Source: Litomosoides sigmodontis | Taxonomy: Eukaryota; Nematoda; Chromadorea; Rhabditida; Onchocercidae | DNA length: 64,000 bases | Assembly: GCA_963070105.1 (NCBI GenBank) | Contig: OY718803.1 | Coordinates: forward strand, 4,570,507-4,634,506 | Direction of reading: 5' to 3' | In this document: positions 53,001 through 64,000 of the stretch, piece after piece | Numbering within the stretch: the first letter of the stretch is position 1 | Layout of the letters: every line of letters begins with the position of its first letter | Notes under the pieces: model-generated | What the model saw: only the letters and a program-made list of their open reading frames with translations | What the model was told of the DNA's origin: nothing | The model's database searches: none | Made by a program: the position numbers and the translations under genes

Positions 53001-56000
53001 TTTGATGAGTGCGAAGTAAAATTTTAAATGCATTGAATATCTGCTTCTTTTCATATTTCACTTTAATATGGTGTGCCAATCGTTTTGTGGTGCTAACAGC
53101 ATATGTAAAGCACGTGAAATTTCACTAAAAAAGATGTGAGTTAAATGAATCCGAAATGTGATGAGTTTAGGATGCCAATGAATTCTTGGTCCACGTTCTC
53201 AATCAAGTTCACGATGAATGTGATAAAGTATTGCGAGGACAGTGTGGAATTGTAGATACCGCGGAAAGACGTATGCTAAATCCAGTAGTAGCAAACTTTG
53301 GTTTCACTTTACAAAGTACTATTATCTGTGATGTGTAAGTCATGAACATATGTCTTTATCAGCCTAGCAATAATATAGCTTGAGGAATTTTTATCAAGAT
53401 TTTTGTCTAATTTTTATTGAACTTTTGCAAAAAAAGAAAAGTTTTTTTGGAGAACTATTAAAGATGGTTCTGAGGAACGCTGGGAATAGAAAATTATTTT
53501 ACCATTTAGGTGTCATCATGTATCACAAATTGATGAAGATAGCATCATTTTGCCAGTTACCATCAATGTTTTGGATCAAGCAAGTGAACGGTAAGTAGAC
53601 AAATGTGGAGTCAATAGAGAAAATTGGACAATTTTCTGTGCGTTTAAGCAATCGGAGATGTAGTAGTTGAATACGAGACATTCAGCAATTGCAATAGGTG
53701 TTTATACTATCTCTTTAATTTTAGGTTTTCAAAAAAATTTTTACATTTTCCAAATGTGCAGACGTTACTGGATGAATTTTTAAAAACAGAAAAGGTGGAA
53801 AGGAACTGCGAAATTTGTCAGGGGCAAGGTGGACAAAGGACACAGAAATTCATTCAACTCCCACGGTAATAAAAGATAGTTTATGCTCATTTCATTTTGT
53901 AGACTTCCTTGCCCATCTTCTGCTAGCTTGGATGATTTAGATATGGTAAACCATAAATCTTCGAGTGATTTTAAGAAAAAAGCATCATTCTGTGCAGCCG
54001 TTCTAAACGATTTGAATAACCTGTAAAGTGAATTGTAATCAAAGTTTGAAGTATTATACGAGAAGGTTCCCGTAGTTTTAAACTTATCTAAGATTATTGC
54101 AGGTGTCTTATTATACTCATAAAACGTTATGCTTATGATGCATCAAAAAGTGTAAAACGTAAAGACAAGATTGATATTCCCTTATATTTGACTTTAAAGG
54201 GACATTGCACTGAGTCATCAGTTCCCTTTCTTGCTGTACCGCCAAGCACGAAGTAAGTTATTCCAAACACAAAGCAAGTTATTTACAAGGGACATTTTAC
54301 TGCGGAAAATAATAAGGATAAAGGAAAGAGCTTCTGGATATAGGATTCAAAACAATGTCCTTAGTTTATTAAAATAGTTCAAGTTTTTTTGCATTCACCT
54401 AGTTCAAAGGTTTTATATTAGTTATGACTGTCATTTCGTGGCATTGTAAAATGCGGGACTCTGTTTTCCTGGCTGTAAATTGTAAGGATGAATGTCAGTA
54501 ATTAAATAACTAGTTAATAGCTCTTCTAATCATTGAACCTGTTTGTGAATAGATTTATATTTAATAATTTTTGTTTGTTTTAGAAAGATTGACTTCGTAA
54601 CTGCGAGTCCAATCAAGAGAAAGCTATTCAGAAAACCGTATGATGTGCCTTCGCCAGCTAGACGGCGTCTAAATTTGTCGGATGTGCAAACTGCCTATGA
54701 CACTCAAAAAATCATTGCTTCGGAGGAAGTACATCCCGCTCTAACAAGTCTCTACAGTCGTTCTATGGATTGCGGAACAGGTAATAATGGAATAGAGCTA
54801 TAGGTGAAATAGAAGGGAAATTGAGAGCCGAGAGACTCAGAAAGTCAATTCGTATTTTCATGAAAATTCATTTGAAAAATTGGTGTGGATAAATGAGATT
54901 GAAATTCAGAGTAAGAATAAATTTGGAATTTAATCGTAAATATATCGTTCACTAAGTGGACATCGATTTGTATAAAGATCTTTGCAGCACAAAGTAATAT
55001 TTCCGATGATCACGCCATGGATTTTGTTGTTCCTGATACTGACCCGAACCTCAAGGTTTGTAAACAAATATGAAATTTCTTTTTTAAGATTTTTATTTGA
55101 AGCAACATACCAAGCAAATAATGATATTAATTACAGAGTGAAGATCAAGTAACTGAAAGCTTTGTGATACCACGGAGCTCAGTGGAAAGGTATTTTTCTT
55201 ATTCTTTTTCGTTTACAAAGATGATTGAATAAATTTGTAGGAAAAATTGCTAGCAAGACAACGATATTTGATCATTAGTACTTTTTCTGAGCACCGTATA
55301 ATGATCACTATTGCTAAATGATAATGGAGATATAGTAGTTCAGTGGGTATAAATAGAAAATGAAAGTAGTATTCATTTTGGTCACTGAATTTTGTTGCAG
55401 TTTTAAGAGAGCGAAGTCACCGAGAAGTTTAACATGCGAAGAATTAAGCCGAATGACGGAAGAGGAACAATTAAAAGTTGTGAGTATTGACTTCTAAAAC
55501 TTCAAATCTTGTTTTATCCCTCCAATTTTACGACTAAATTACTAAAATTATTTGAACTTTAAATTTCGTGCTTTTCGAAATGTTAAGGCTTCTGATATGG
55601 TTGAAAAGCAATTGCTGTTCAGGATTTAACTGTTTCGGCCAATTCTGAAAGGGGATGTAGATATATAATTATGAAGAATAGAAACCGGTTGGGCTTAATT
55701 CCAAAAATGTATTTGGATTTATTGAGGAAGTGTGTTACACGATTATATAAAATATACGTTAGTGTTTTTTTATTGTAGGTTTGCGAGCGAAGTTTATTAC
55801 AAACGGAGTTTGCGATTAATGATAATAAATCAAGTGATTCCTCATCAATGTCTCTTGAATTCCCTGAAGTCGAGGTAGGAGAAGAGGTTTGAAATAGATA
55901 TTTTAGAATACTCTTTAACTCTGTAAGTGTTTCGGTGTCGACGACTCCATTTAAAAAACTTTTAATCCAACCCTTTGTCCTTTTTCTTTAGAAATCTTTT

Positions 56001-59000
56001 AGGACGACGATGCGGAAGTGCCTCGTGCGCAGATTGACGATATTTACAATACTCTTAAAGAGAAGTTAGAGGAGAAGCTAAATCCAGATGTAGGATTATC
56101 TGAGGAAATAACGGATGAGCAAACGGGAAGTAGACGAGTCGTTGGTCGGCAGGAAAGAACGAATAGCAGTGAGAATCATGCCGAACCTAATAACAGAGCT
56201 GAAATCACAACTGAAAACATTCTTGGAAAAATGGCCACGAAAAAAAAGGTAATATCTGTTGCTCATGTAGGAGTTGAGCGAATTAAACAGGGTGACTGCA
56301 AAAGTTAGAAAAGCATTTGTTTATAAAAGGAATAAGGATACATGGTGCGGCAGTATGTCAGGTAGCAAAGTTTTGTACATAAGGACCTGCAAATTAAAAT
56401 GAATGATTGAAATGCTTTTTTCAGGTTGAGGGAATCCACGTGGGAGCTCCCACACAGTCTCCAATTTCAGGTAAACTACAAGAGAAACAAAGGAAAAAGG
56501 ATTGTTCTATTAAATCGGTTGCTGCGAAACATCCCGGCACGTTACACTTTTCGCAGGTAGTGGAAGCTCTCGAAGGAGATAAACAGAAAGGTGACAAATT
56601 ATACCTGTGCACATTCCGAAATTCAAAAAAAAACTGCTTCCATTAGAACCAGTAATTAGTTCTTCTATTCCTTCGGTTTTATGAATTTGATTATTGCTTT
56701 TAGTTATTAAAGACAAAGGAGAATTTACTGAACAATCTACGCCTGTTTCTTCTAACGCTCCCAAAATGGTTGAGCAGGATCAAGAGAAAATATCGAGCGG
56801 GAATCCATCTGATGATGATAATCATGTACGTTTTGGCACTTTATTATTTATTTCATCATTGGGTGATGTTTAAGTGTTAACGGCTATTTAATACATAAGT
56901 ATCGTCATTTTTTGTTCACTGCATTTAGTGTAACTTGGTCGCCTTCGTAGTTTTATACGGGAACTAAAAAAAACGAACTTTATATGTTGATCCGATGCAC
57001 CAAGCTGCACATAGTTGTAGCGTTATCTTTTGTCGTGTTATAATTTTCTGTTTCAGCGGGGACAACACTTAGATTTCACTGTTATTTTTGCAAGAAGTTG
57101 AGATAAGTCGTTTATATTTTTTAAGAGAGAATTTTGGGAAGAACCTGGAATGCAAATAATACCGTACAAGCCTATGTCTGTCGAAAAGAGACGTGCTATT
57201 TGTTCTCAGATTGGTTTACTCTTCAATTACGACTGCATGTTGGCTTTGTTTTCGAATTTTTGTTAATGAAATGAAAATTGCTTGATTAACGTAGGCTTTA
57301 CCTTCTTCAAAAAGCATGAGAGCAGTCATATGAAATTTGAAATGTGTGCTCAAAATGCAAAATTCTGTTGTTATGCTAGCAGAAGTGAAATTCCAGTGAA
57401 AAAACCGCTGTTCGCGTAATGAATCCAAATGATCGCCCATCTCGAGTTGCTGGCATTATTGGTGATGGCAATTGCCTGTTCCGAGCGCTGGCTTTTTACT
57501 TTGCTGGCAGTGATATCGAACATTCAAGAGTTCGAGAATGTGTAATATTTTTAGGATCTTCTTTATACTGATTCTAAAAACGCAAAGCGCCTGTTAATTT
57601 CTTAAATATGTGTTTCTATAAGATTTATATAAAACATATGCCTGTCAAGTAATTCGACGGACGGGCCACAACTTTTTGGCAAACTCCTTTTAAACTCCAC
57701 GGTTTTTCTGTGCTAAACAATTGCGTTTTTTCTTGGACGATATAGAGTGGAAATAACCTTGGTACGAAAACTGTATAAATCCTAATAGATTAAAAAATCG
57801 TAATCTATGATATACCCGGTGACGATTGGATTTTTATGAAAATCCATTAAAATTAACATCATAATAAGTCCGCGTTTAGTTTTGAATACACGAAATTGCG
57901 GGCTAAGTTTCTTAAAACTCCGTAATTATGTAATTGTAGATTGTTGAATTTGAAGCAGAACATTGGAATGAATTTGCTGCTTTGAAAGGCTGGTCACCAG
58001 ACACCTGGAATGACCATATGAATAATTTGTTAACCGATAACACATGGGGCAGTGATATCGAACTATTCGCAGTCGCAGCGATGCTAAGTGTCGATGTGTG
58101 GACGTATTACGATCAGCGATGGACCTGTTACCGCCCAAGATTTAAGGTTCAAGACGGTGATGTTATGCGTGAGTTTGTTTTATTTTTTGTTCGTTTCTTA
58201 ATACGGGTTTAATTTAGTGTTATGAGAAATTTATTAATTTTTTCGGAAGTATTTAATTTTTAGGTATAGAAACCAAGTCAAAAGTTATAGCACTTTAACG
58301 TAAAACTAGCGGTTCATTTCAATGGAACTAAATTCATTTATTTGTAATAACTATAGTCAAAATCAGAGCCCACTACATCAAAATTGGCAAATATAAACTA
58401 TGCATCTGACGTGATGCTGGATGTTTTAGATATATCGGTTAAGGACCATCGTTCAGGTGATAACGATGGAATATACTTACTGAATGAATTCAATCACTAT
58501 ACACCGGTTCTTGAACCTTCGGTTAGAACTTTTATTTGAATAGTTTAGTTTCGTCAAGTTATTGATTTGCTAAAGAAGCATTCAAGTTTTGTACTGATTA
58601 CATGAAAACATAGTGGTGATAACTTGATTTAGAATGCACTTCTCCTGATGGAAGGTGCTGACGAGCGAATTTGTGATCTAGTTGTAAACGCCAACGTAAG
58701 TTTCAACCTGACTTGATTATTTTGGGCAAGTTGCATGTAATAGATAGCTTTTGGAAGGTGATTTTTTAAAACTATTTTTTATATGGGCCTTTTTAACTTT
58801 TTTTATTTGTACAAGTCTGTTGTAGCTCCAGCTGAATTTTGAAGTGAGGAGCATCGCAGCAGCTTTAGTTTAGAACTGACATGGATTTCTATAATGGATA
58901 TTTTTTCATTAAGGAAGGTTTCATGAAGCCGTCTTATCGGCTTGTGTCGGTTATCAGTCATATCGGGGATAAAAGCGAAAGCGGTGAATATTTTGAAGTT

Positions 59001-59568
59001 TTAAGAAATTTATAGTCAGCTTGCCAAATACCCGGAAAAAGAAATAGAAACAGGAAAGCTGTGTTTTTGACATTTCTATACAGAAAATTTTATTGATAAA
59101 GGACCGGATTTCGAATATCAAAAAAATGAAATATTTTTTAGGACACTATATATGTGATATTTGGTGCAAAAAAAATAATGGTTGGCTGCAATGTAACGAT
59201 GAAGATGTTTCGGCAGTCAGTGAAGCAAGGGTGCGAGCCAGGGATAATGTTGGATATATCTACTTTTATCTTAATAGGTCACTTTTTGATAAAAGTCTGC
59301 AACTGCTCGTGTGTTACCGTGAAGGAAATGTGTGTAACATATTCCAAATTCATAAATTTGAACATAGCGTGCTGTTTGTTTCATTTTCCATAATTCGGTA
59401 GCCGTTCTACTGTAATTCCTTGTCATAAAAGTAGTTGAGGAAGCAGCTATGTTGGTCTATTCTGTCTTCTATCAGTACAATTTATTTTTCTTTCTTGACA
59501 CAGTGGAAGAAGGTGTCATTCTTATTGCTTTTGCTTTCAGCGAACTGTTCGAGAGTGAGAATGCTTGA
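50038..59568 (+). CDS. duo-1: USP deubiquitinase with an OTU domain nested in it (DUO-1-like)
   Basis: Removes ubiquitin from proteins; C. elegans duo-1 is the named USP-plus-OTU gene. Exons: 50038-50079, 50268-50375, 50581-50743, 50982-51072, 51130-51197, 51617-51785, 51896-51956, 52022-52113, 52490-52640, 52711-52902, 53171-53334, 53510-53590, 53725-53865, 54103-54252, 54584-54780, 54988-55055, 55137-55189, 55401-55479, 55779-55874, 56003-56248, 56425-56590, 56704-56825, 57126-57238, 57397-57541, 57940-58168, 58430-58521, 58633-58695, 58914-58983, 59142-59277, 59541-59568; 1191 residues. Order: PH-like segment (1-104, inferred), USP Cys box NLGNTCYMN (Cys 273), QQDANEFLVH, zinc ribbon pairs CDVC and CEIC, a possible ubiquitin-interacting motif near 685-700, OTU with GDGNCLFRA (Asp 961, Cys 964) and NEFNHYTPV (His 1085), then USP His box YRLVSVISH, GHYICD (His 1139) and Asp 1157. 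Uncertain junctions: 51072/51130 (alternative 51076/51122), 57238, and 58430 versus 58457. Confidence 0.93.
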
Positions 59569-61067
59569 CCGGTGAAAATTAGGAGTCAGCTATTATTTTA
59601 TCTGTAATTGATCAGTGGTTCGAAGATTTTCGGTCTTTTTCTTCGCAAGATCTTAGAATTTTCATGTTTTCGCTGTTTTACTCTGGATTTACCGTTTGCA
59701 CTCACAATATGAATGCTATAATTACTGTCGGTTTTTGCAGCAATTTTTCGGATGAATATCAAGGAATTTGGTATAAAACGCTTGTTTCACAGCGAGTTTT
59801 TACGTACTATTTGTATACTGTTCACTTTGTTTTCGACTTAATGGTTTCTTAATTAAAACAGATTAAACGATAATGTTGTGACATTCAATCACTAGCAGGA
59901 AATGCTTTCATATTACTTGGTAATTTTTTCGATGCAGAACTGGTTTATGAAATTAAGACTTTGAAAAACATTGAAGAGTAGCAACAGGGTATCGAATGTG
60001 CATGACGATGATTCATAAGCTGTAAGCTAATTATAATCTGTGAGTGGTGAAGAATATTGGTGTTAAGAAATGAAGTGCTGAATGGTTGTTCTATATGGAA
60101 AAATGAGCTGAATGAGTGCAAGCTGAAATTTTCGTGAGGAATACGTTTGTATCATTGATCAATGCCAATATTTTAACACGTTATAGCCAGCGCTTCGGAA
60201 CTACCAAGAACAGTGCATACTTTCGTATCATGTAACAGCCCATTAATTTACCAGTGAGATTAACCAACGTGTGCTACAGAATTGCTCCACCGATTTTCCT
60301 CGGTCCGCAGCAACCTGAACTTCTTTCTTTTGTACTCAAATTTCTGTTGCAGTTATCATATTGGAATATTTTTGCTTCATGTTGTCTTTGTCCTTCTAAA
60401 GTAGCTTGTACAGTGCTCATGGAACTCTCTTAATTGTGCATTCAGTTGTTGACTTTCGCGGTGAATAATGATGAATTACGGACAGTAACAGTTGCCTTAC
60501 TTTGTCCGCTTCTCAAATATCGTACAGAGTGTTAATTTCACTCCTGCCATTCAGTTAAGAAATTCGAAATTGAATTGCTTCCCCTTATTTTTGATCGTAG
60601 CAAAGCAACGCGCAACCTTGTAGCGAAACGGTGAATGGCACTTAGATGTTACTTAGGACTTAGTAGTTGTGTTTGTTTCAGTTATTGATCATTCCAGTTG
60701 GAGAATTTAATTCCTTCCCTCTCCGTTCTTACGTGGAGTAATCAGCTTTTGTTCTAATAATCTTTCAGTAACTGCGCTGTATTTTCCCATTACTGTGTAG
60801 AATGATGTAGCGTTCTCACGTGCTTTCCAGGAAGGGGATATTGCCCCTCTAAACCAATGGCTTCCACCCCAACGAAACGTTTGCTATCATTACAGCTATT
60901 CATGTTGTAATGCGTTTCTTTTGGTGTTCAAATTTCTTGAAGTGCACTGGCAATCTGCCCATATATTTTCAAAAATTTACATCCTTCACATGCACTGCCT
61001 TGTGCATCTCATGCGTTTTAATTAGAGACGATTGGTTAGGGTAGGCTTTTGGTTTCGAAATTTAAAG
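59569..61067. other. Intergenic, no convincing gene
   Basis: AT-rich sequence downstream of the duo-1-like gene, with only short open frames (for example 59664-59852) that lack splice partners. The missing first exon of the dehydrogenase pseudogene would be expected near its right end, but I could not find it. Confidence 0.45.
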
Positions 61068-62946
61068 GTGCAAATTCTGGAATTGGTAAGGCTTCCGCAG
61101 AATGTTTTGCTGAGAAGGGCTACAACTTATCACTGAATGGTCGAAATGAAAAGGCGCTCGAAACAACAATTAACAACTGCATTACGAAAGGCTTAAGCAA
61201 AGATTCAGTATCGTTGAATGCTTTTTTCATAAATTTTGCGGTAGGTTATGAGCCCAGCATAAGCATAAATGAAGTTAAGCTTGAAAATCTCATGATATGG
61301 CTGGAGAATGCTGATTGCTTTAGCTTAAAATTATATGAGAAAGTATATGGATTCAAGTAAGAAAGATGGGGCGAGACTATTTTCCGCCTCGTATTTTGGG
61401 GTAAGGCTTGAATCCCAGCATGGTAGATTGTAGCGCATAATGTTTTACTGTCCATAATGTTTTACCCTTAGGCTTCAACACTGCTTGTCACCTTTGCATT
61501 CTAGAATGTTTATTGGTTTTCATGTGATCCTGTTCGAAAAGGTTTCAGATAAATTCTTATTTAGATTCTGACTACTGTGGGAGATTTAACGGATGAGAAA
61601 GTTGCAACAGCTCTAGTCGAATGTACGGTAGAAAATTTTGGACGAACTGACTCGCTGATTAATGCTGCTAATTAACGGTAATTTTTAGCATGGAAGTTAG
61701 GGCTTCTTCAAACTAAATAGAGAAGGAACCTGAAAGATAATATTGTGAGATCTCAAGTGTCCTCTAACATATCATCAGATGTAATACACGAACGCGACAG
61801 TCGGAAGTTTTGGCAATTTGACGAAAACTCCCAATCTGCCTGTGATAGAGGCTGCACGATTTAGGAAAAGTAGTGGACTGTTCTATGAAAGATTACGACT
61901 ATCTGATGGATGTAAACCTTCGAAGCATTGTTCAATTAAAAAGGAAAGCTATACCTTATCTCGTCAAAACGAAAGGTTCAATCATGAACGTAAGCAGTAT
62001 CAATGGCCCATGCTCCGTCAGTTTTGTGTTCTTTACTAAATAGTCTAAAAATAAAATCCAAAGACTTAAATTATCCTCAGATCAAGTTGCTTAAACCGAA
62101 GCGAAACTGGGTTTAGCGTTGTGTATTTAGCTATTAGAGCAGTAGGTAAAACCTAGTGTCCAAAATCAAGTTCATTTGTTTTAGATTAAAAAATGATGCG
62201 TGAGAAATTCTGCACGATTTTCATTCCTTTTGTGTGCTGAATTTAGTTTAATGAAATCTCAATAGAAATTTCTTTTAGATCAGTGGTGTAACATTCTACT
62301 GCATGTCAAAAGCAGGACTCGATCAGTTCACGAAATACCTAGCGCTTGAGTTAGGTCCTGAAGGAGTCAGGGTCAATTCTGTAAAGTAAATTTTTGAGGA
62401 ACTTCTGCTGTATTTCTACTTTTCAAAAATCTTCGGTTCAATATGTTTTCAGAAAATAATACTATAAAGCTTTAATTCTAGTCCTGGTGTGATCATCACT
62501 GATATATACACAAAAGATCTGGCATGAATGATAAGGATTATCGCCAGGTAAATTTTTGCTGAGTTTTTAATTTTTTTTTAAACCTTCCTTCATAGTAAGA
62601 TCATAGTAAGATTCCTTCACATCAAAATGAATGTACACGATTAAAAGAAATTAATATGCAGCGGAAATACGGCTTTTCAGATTTCTTTTCTTAATTAGAA
62701 GGACATTTATTTTAATCATTGATTCATTAGAATTACTTTCCATCAACATTTTGGATTGTTTTGTGAATAACCTTTCAGTTTCTTGATCGGACAACTAAAT
62801 TTGTTGCACTTCGTAAAACTGGAAGAACTTTGGATGTTCCTAAAGCTATTTATTTCATAGCAAGCGATGAGTCGTCATTTATTACTGGTGACCTGCTTAC
62901 AATTGATGGTGGACGACGCATTATGCATTTGAGATTATCTTCATAA
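61068..62946 (+). pseudogene. Broken short-chain dehydrogenase/reductase gene
   Basis: Remnant of a classical SDR oxidoreductase that would have used NAD(P)H in the cytosol. Recognisable exons: 61068-61207 (GANSGIGKASAECFAEKGY, the cofactor-binding glycine motif), 61565-61677 (VGDLTDEKVATALVE, ending LINAAN then stop where NNAG is expected), 61865-62016 (YDYLMDVNLRSIVQL, SIMNVSSING), 62279-62385 (the catalytic YxxxK as [19 protein letters not shown]), 62482-62547 (PGVIITDIYTK then out of frame) and 62779-62946 (SSFITGDLLTIDGG, stop TAA). Lesions: no start or first strand exon upstream, an in-frame stop at the NNAG site, and a one-base loss in the PGVIITD exon. Introns are retained, so this is a decayed duplicate or lost gene, not a retrocopy. 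The catalytic Tyr, Lys and Ser codons remain. Confidence 0.8.
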
Positions 62947-63263
62947 CTTTGATTTCTAAAGACTTTTGAAATGTGCAAGTAGTTCTCTGGATAAGGGAGA
63001 AGGCACTAAGCTTCATATACAACTTATACTGTAGTCCAGAAAAGTTCTGGCATATTTCTTATTCTGTTGAATGGAATTTTAGTATATGTTTATCGGAATA
63101 AACTTCAGCTGAAGGATAAAATCACAATCTGAAATTTATTAATTGTTAAATTTAAAATGCAGATAAAAATTTCCATGTAAAATAGTAAGATGTGTTTTTC
63201 AATAATAAAGTGGTGTAATATGCTTGGAGATGTCCAATAATGCTGCATTCTTGATCGCTTCCA
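62947..63263. other. Convergent intergenic spacer
   Basis: Spacer between the dehydrogenase remnant and the minus-strand dehydratase gene. TTTATT at 63135-63140 is AATAAA on the minus strand, 124 bases past the dehydratase stop, a plausible polyadenylation signal for that gene. Confidence 0.5.
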
Positions 63264-63813
63264 CTAGTCAGATAATTTTTCAATATAGCTCGCTAATTTG
63301 ATATCTTTTTCCGATAAGCCGTTCACATCGTGGCTGCTTAGAGTCACTTCAATCTGAAATTTATCATCGCCTTTTGTAATATAGAAGCCAGTAGATGTAA
63401 AGCGGAAAAACATCTAACCTTGTTATATGCATTGAACCATTCCGGATGATGATTCATTTTCTCCGCATACATTGCTATTTGGGTCATAAAGCCAAATGCC
63501 TGAACAGATTAAAGATCATAATAAAGTAGATTTTCCTGACGATGGAGAATGAAAATAAGAGTACTTCACTAAAATTTTTGAACTGTAAGTTCTTCCGAAT
63601 GGCATCTCGACCTTCGACCATTCTCCATCCTTTGTTGATTAGCGGTTGCAACAATTGCTTTCTCTGCTCTTCGTTTAAGATCTAAATTTAAGCGTCACAT
63701 TACAGATATAGTAATACCGTTAAGTGCATTATTATGTATGGATCAATCGTCACAGTCAAGACAGTAATTATTTGTGCTGAATTGATTACATCTTGTTCTT
63801 TGAAATTCCGCAT
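63264..63813 (-). CDS. pcbd-1: Pterin-4a-carbinolamine dehydratase
   Basis: Dehydrates 4a-hydroxytetrahydrobiopterin to quinonoid dihydrobiopterin, recycling the cofactor of aromatic amino acid hydroxylases. Four minus-strand exons (63813-63790, 63681-63565, 63499-63419, 63353-63264) are all in phase 0 and give 103 residues, the normal family size. Visible features: [17 protein letters not shown], the [13 protein letters not shown] strand, AFGFMTQIA, the signature [15 protein letters not shown] with the paired active-site histidines, and [16 protein letters not shown] with the third His. The start MRNFKEQD was chosen because it gives an intron of 108 bases in the right phase. A nearer ATG at 63728 would need a 36-base intron. 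In other animals this protein can also act as a dimerisation cofactor of HNF1; that is not implied here. Confidence 0.93.
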
Positions 63814-64000
63814 ATAATATTACTACTACTACAACTGTTGACGTTTCCGTCAAATGCTTAACAATGGGTTGCCTCAGTAAGATCCGCTTGTCAACTGCTT
63901 AGCAACTCGATAGCGGCATTGGCAGCAAAAGTTATGAAGCGAAAATGTATTTGTTATAGGTGACCGTTAGGAATGGCTATTACGTGGTAGAAAAATAAGT

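Noticed and set aside
58826..58873. Short exon ending the duo-1-like protein with a stop after the OTU
   Set aside because: Skipping it and using 58914-58983 and 59142-59277 gives a textbook USP His box in the right phase.
61403..61425. tRNA-like B-box resemblance (GGCTTGAATCCC)
   Set aside because: No A box or pairing acceptor stem could be found around it.
63717..63728. Alternative first exon MHLT for the pterin dehydratase
   Set aside because: It would require a 36-base intron; the exon at 63790-63813 gives a normal 108-base intron in the same phase.

Overview
This is AT-rich eukaryotic DNA whose genes are broken into many short exons by short GT-AG introns with T-rich acceptors. The gene complement (a duo-1-type USP/OTU deubiquitinase, gld-2, a TRPM channel of the gon-2/gtl type, rab-10, kin-10) points to a nematode. 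The short introns and base composition would fit a filarial or other spirurid worm, but the exact species cannot be read from the window. I saw no tRNA, rRNA, CRISPR array or bacterial insert. All gene models were spliced by hand; exon phases were checked for continuity throughout.

Layout on the + strand unless noted. 188-2986: 3' part of an unrecognised disordered protein. 2987-7728: long spacer with a GC-richer island near 6.2-6.96 kb. 7738-9316: complete rab-10. 12826-23456: a 31-exon TRPM cation channel without a kinase domain. About 24994-28955: an unrecognised Ser/Thr/Pro-rich protein. 31300-44271: gld-2, a non-canonical cytoplasmic poly(A) polymerase with a very long N-terminal extension. 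48351-46539 (minus): kin-10, the casein kinase 2 beta subunit. 50038-59568: a duo-1-like deubiquitinase, divergent from kin-10. 61068-62946: a broken short-chain dehydrogenase gene. 63813-63264 (minus): a complete pterin-4a-carbinolamine dehydratase.

The most striking content is the duo-1-like gene. Its USP catalytic domain is split: the Cys box and zinc ribbon lie upstream, the His box and final Asp lie at the C-terminus, and a complete-looking OTU cysteine-protease domain with its own Asp-Gly-Asn-Cys and Asn-His motifs sits between them. This means one polypeptide carries two deubiquitinase active sites, one nested inside the other.

The genes do not form one pathway. They are housekeeping and developmental genes (trafficking, Mg/Ca transport, germline mRNA polyadenylation, CK2 signalling, ubiquitin editing, pterin recycling) side by side. 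The kin-10/duo-1 pair shares a 1.7 kb divergent promoter interval containing a perfect 14-bp palindrome.
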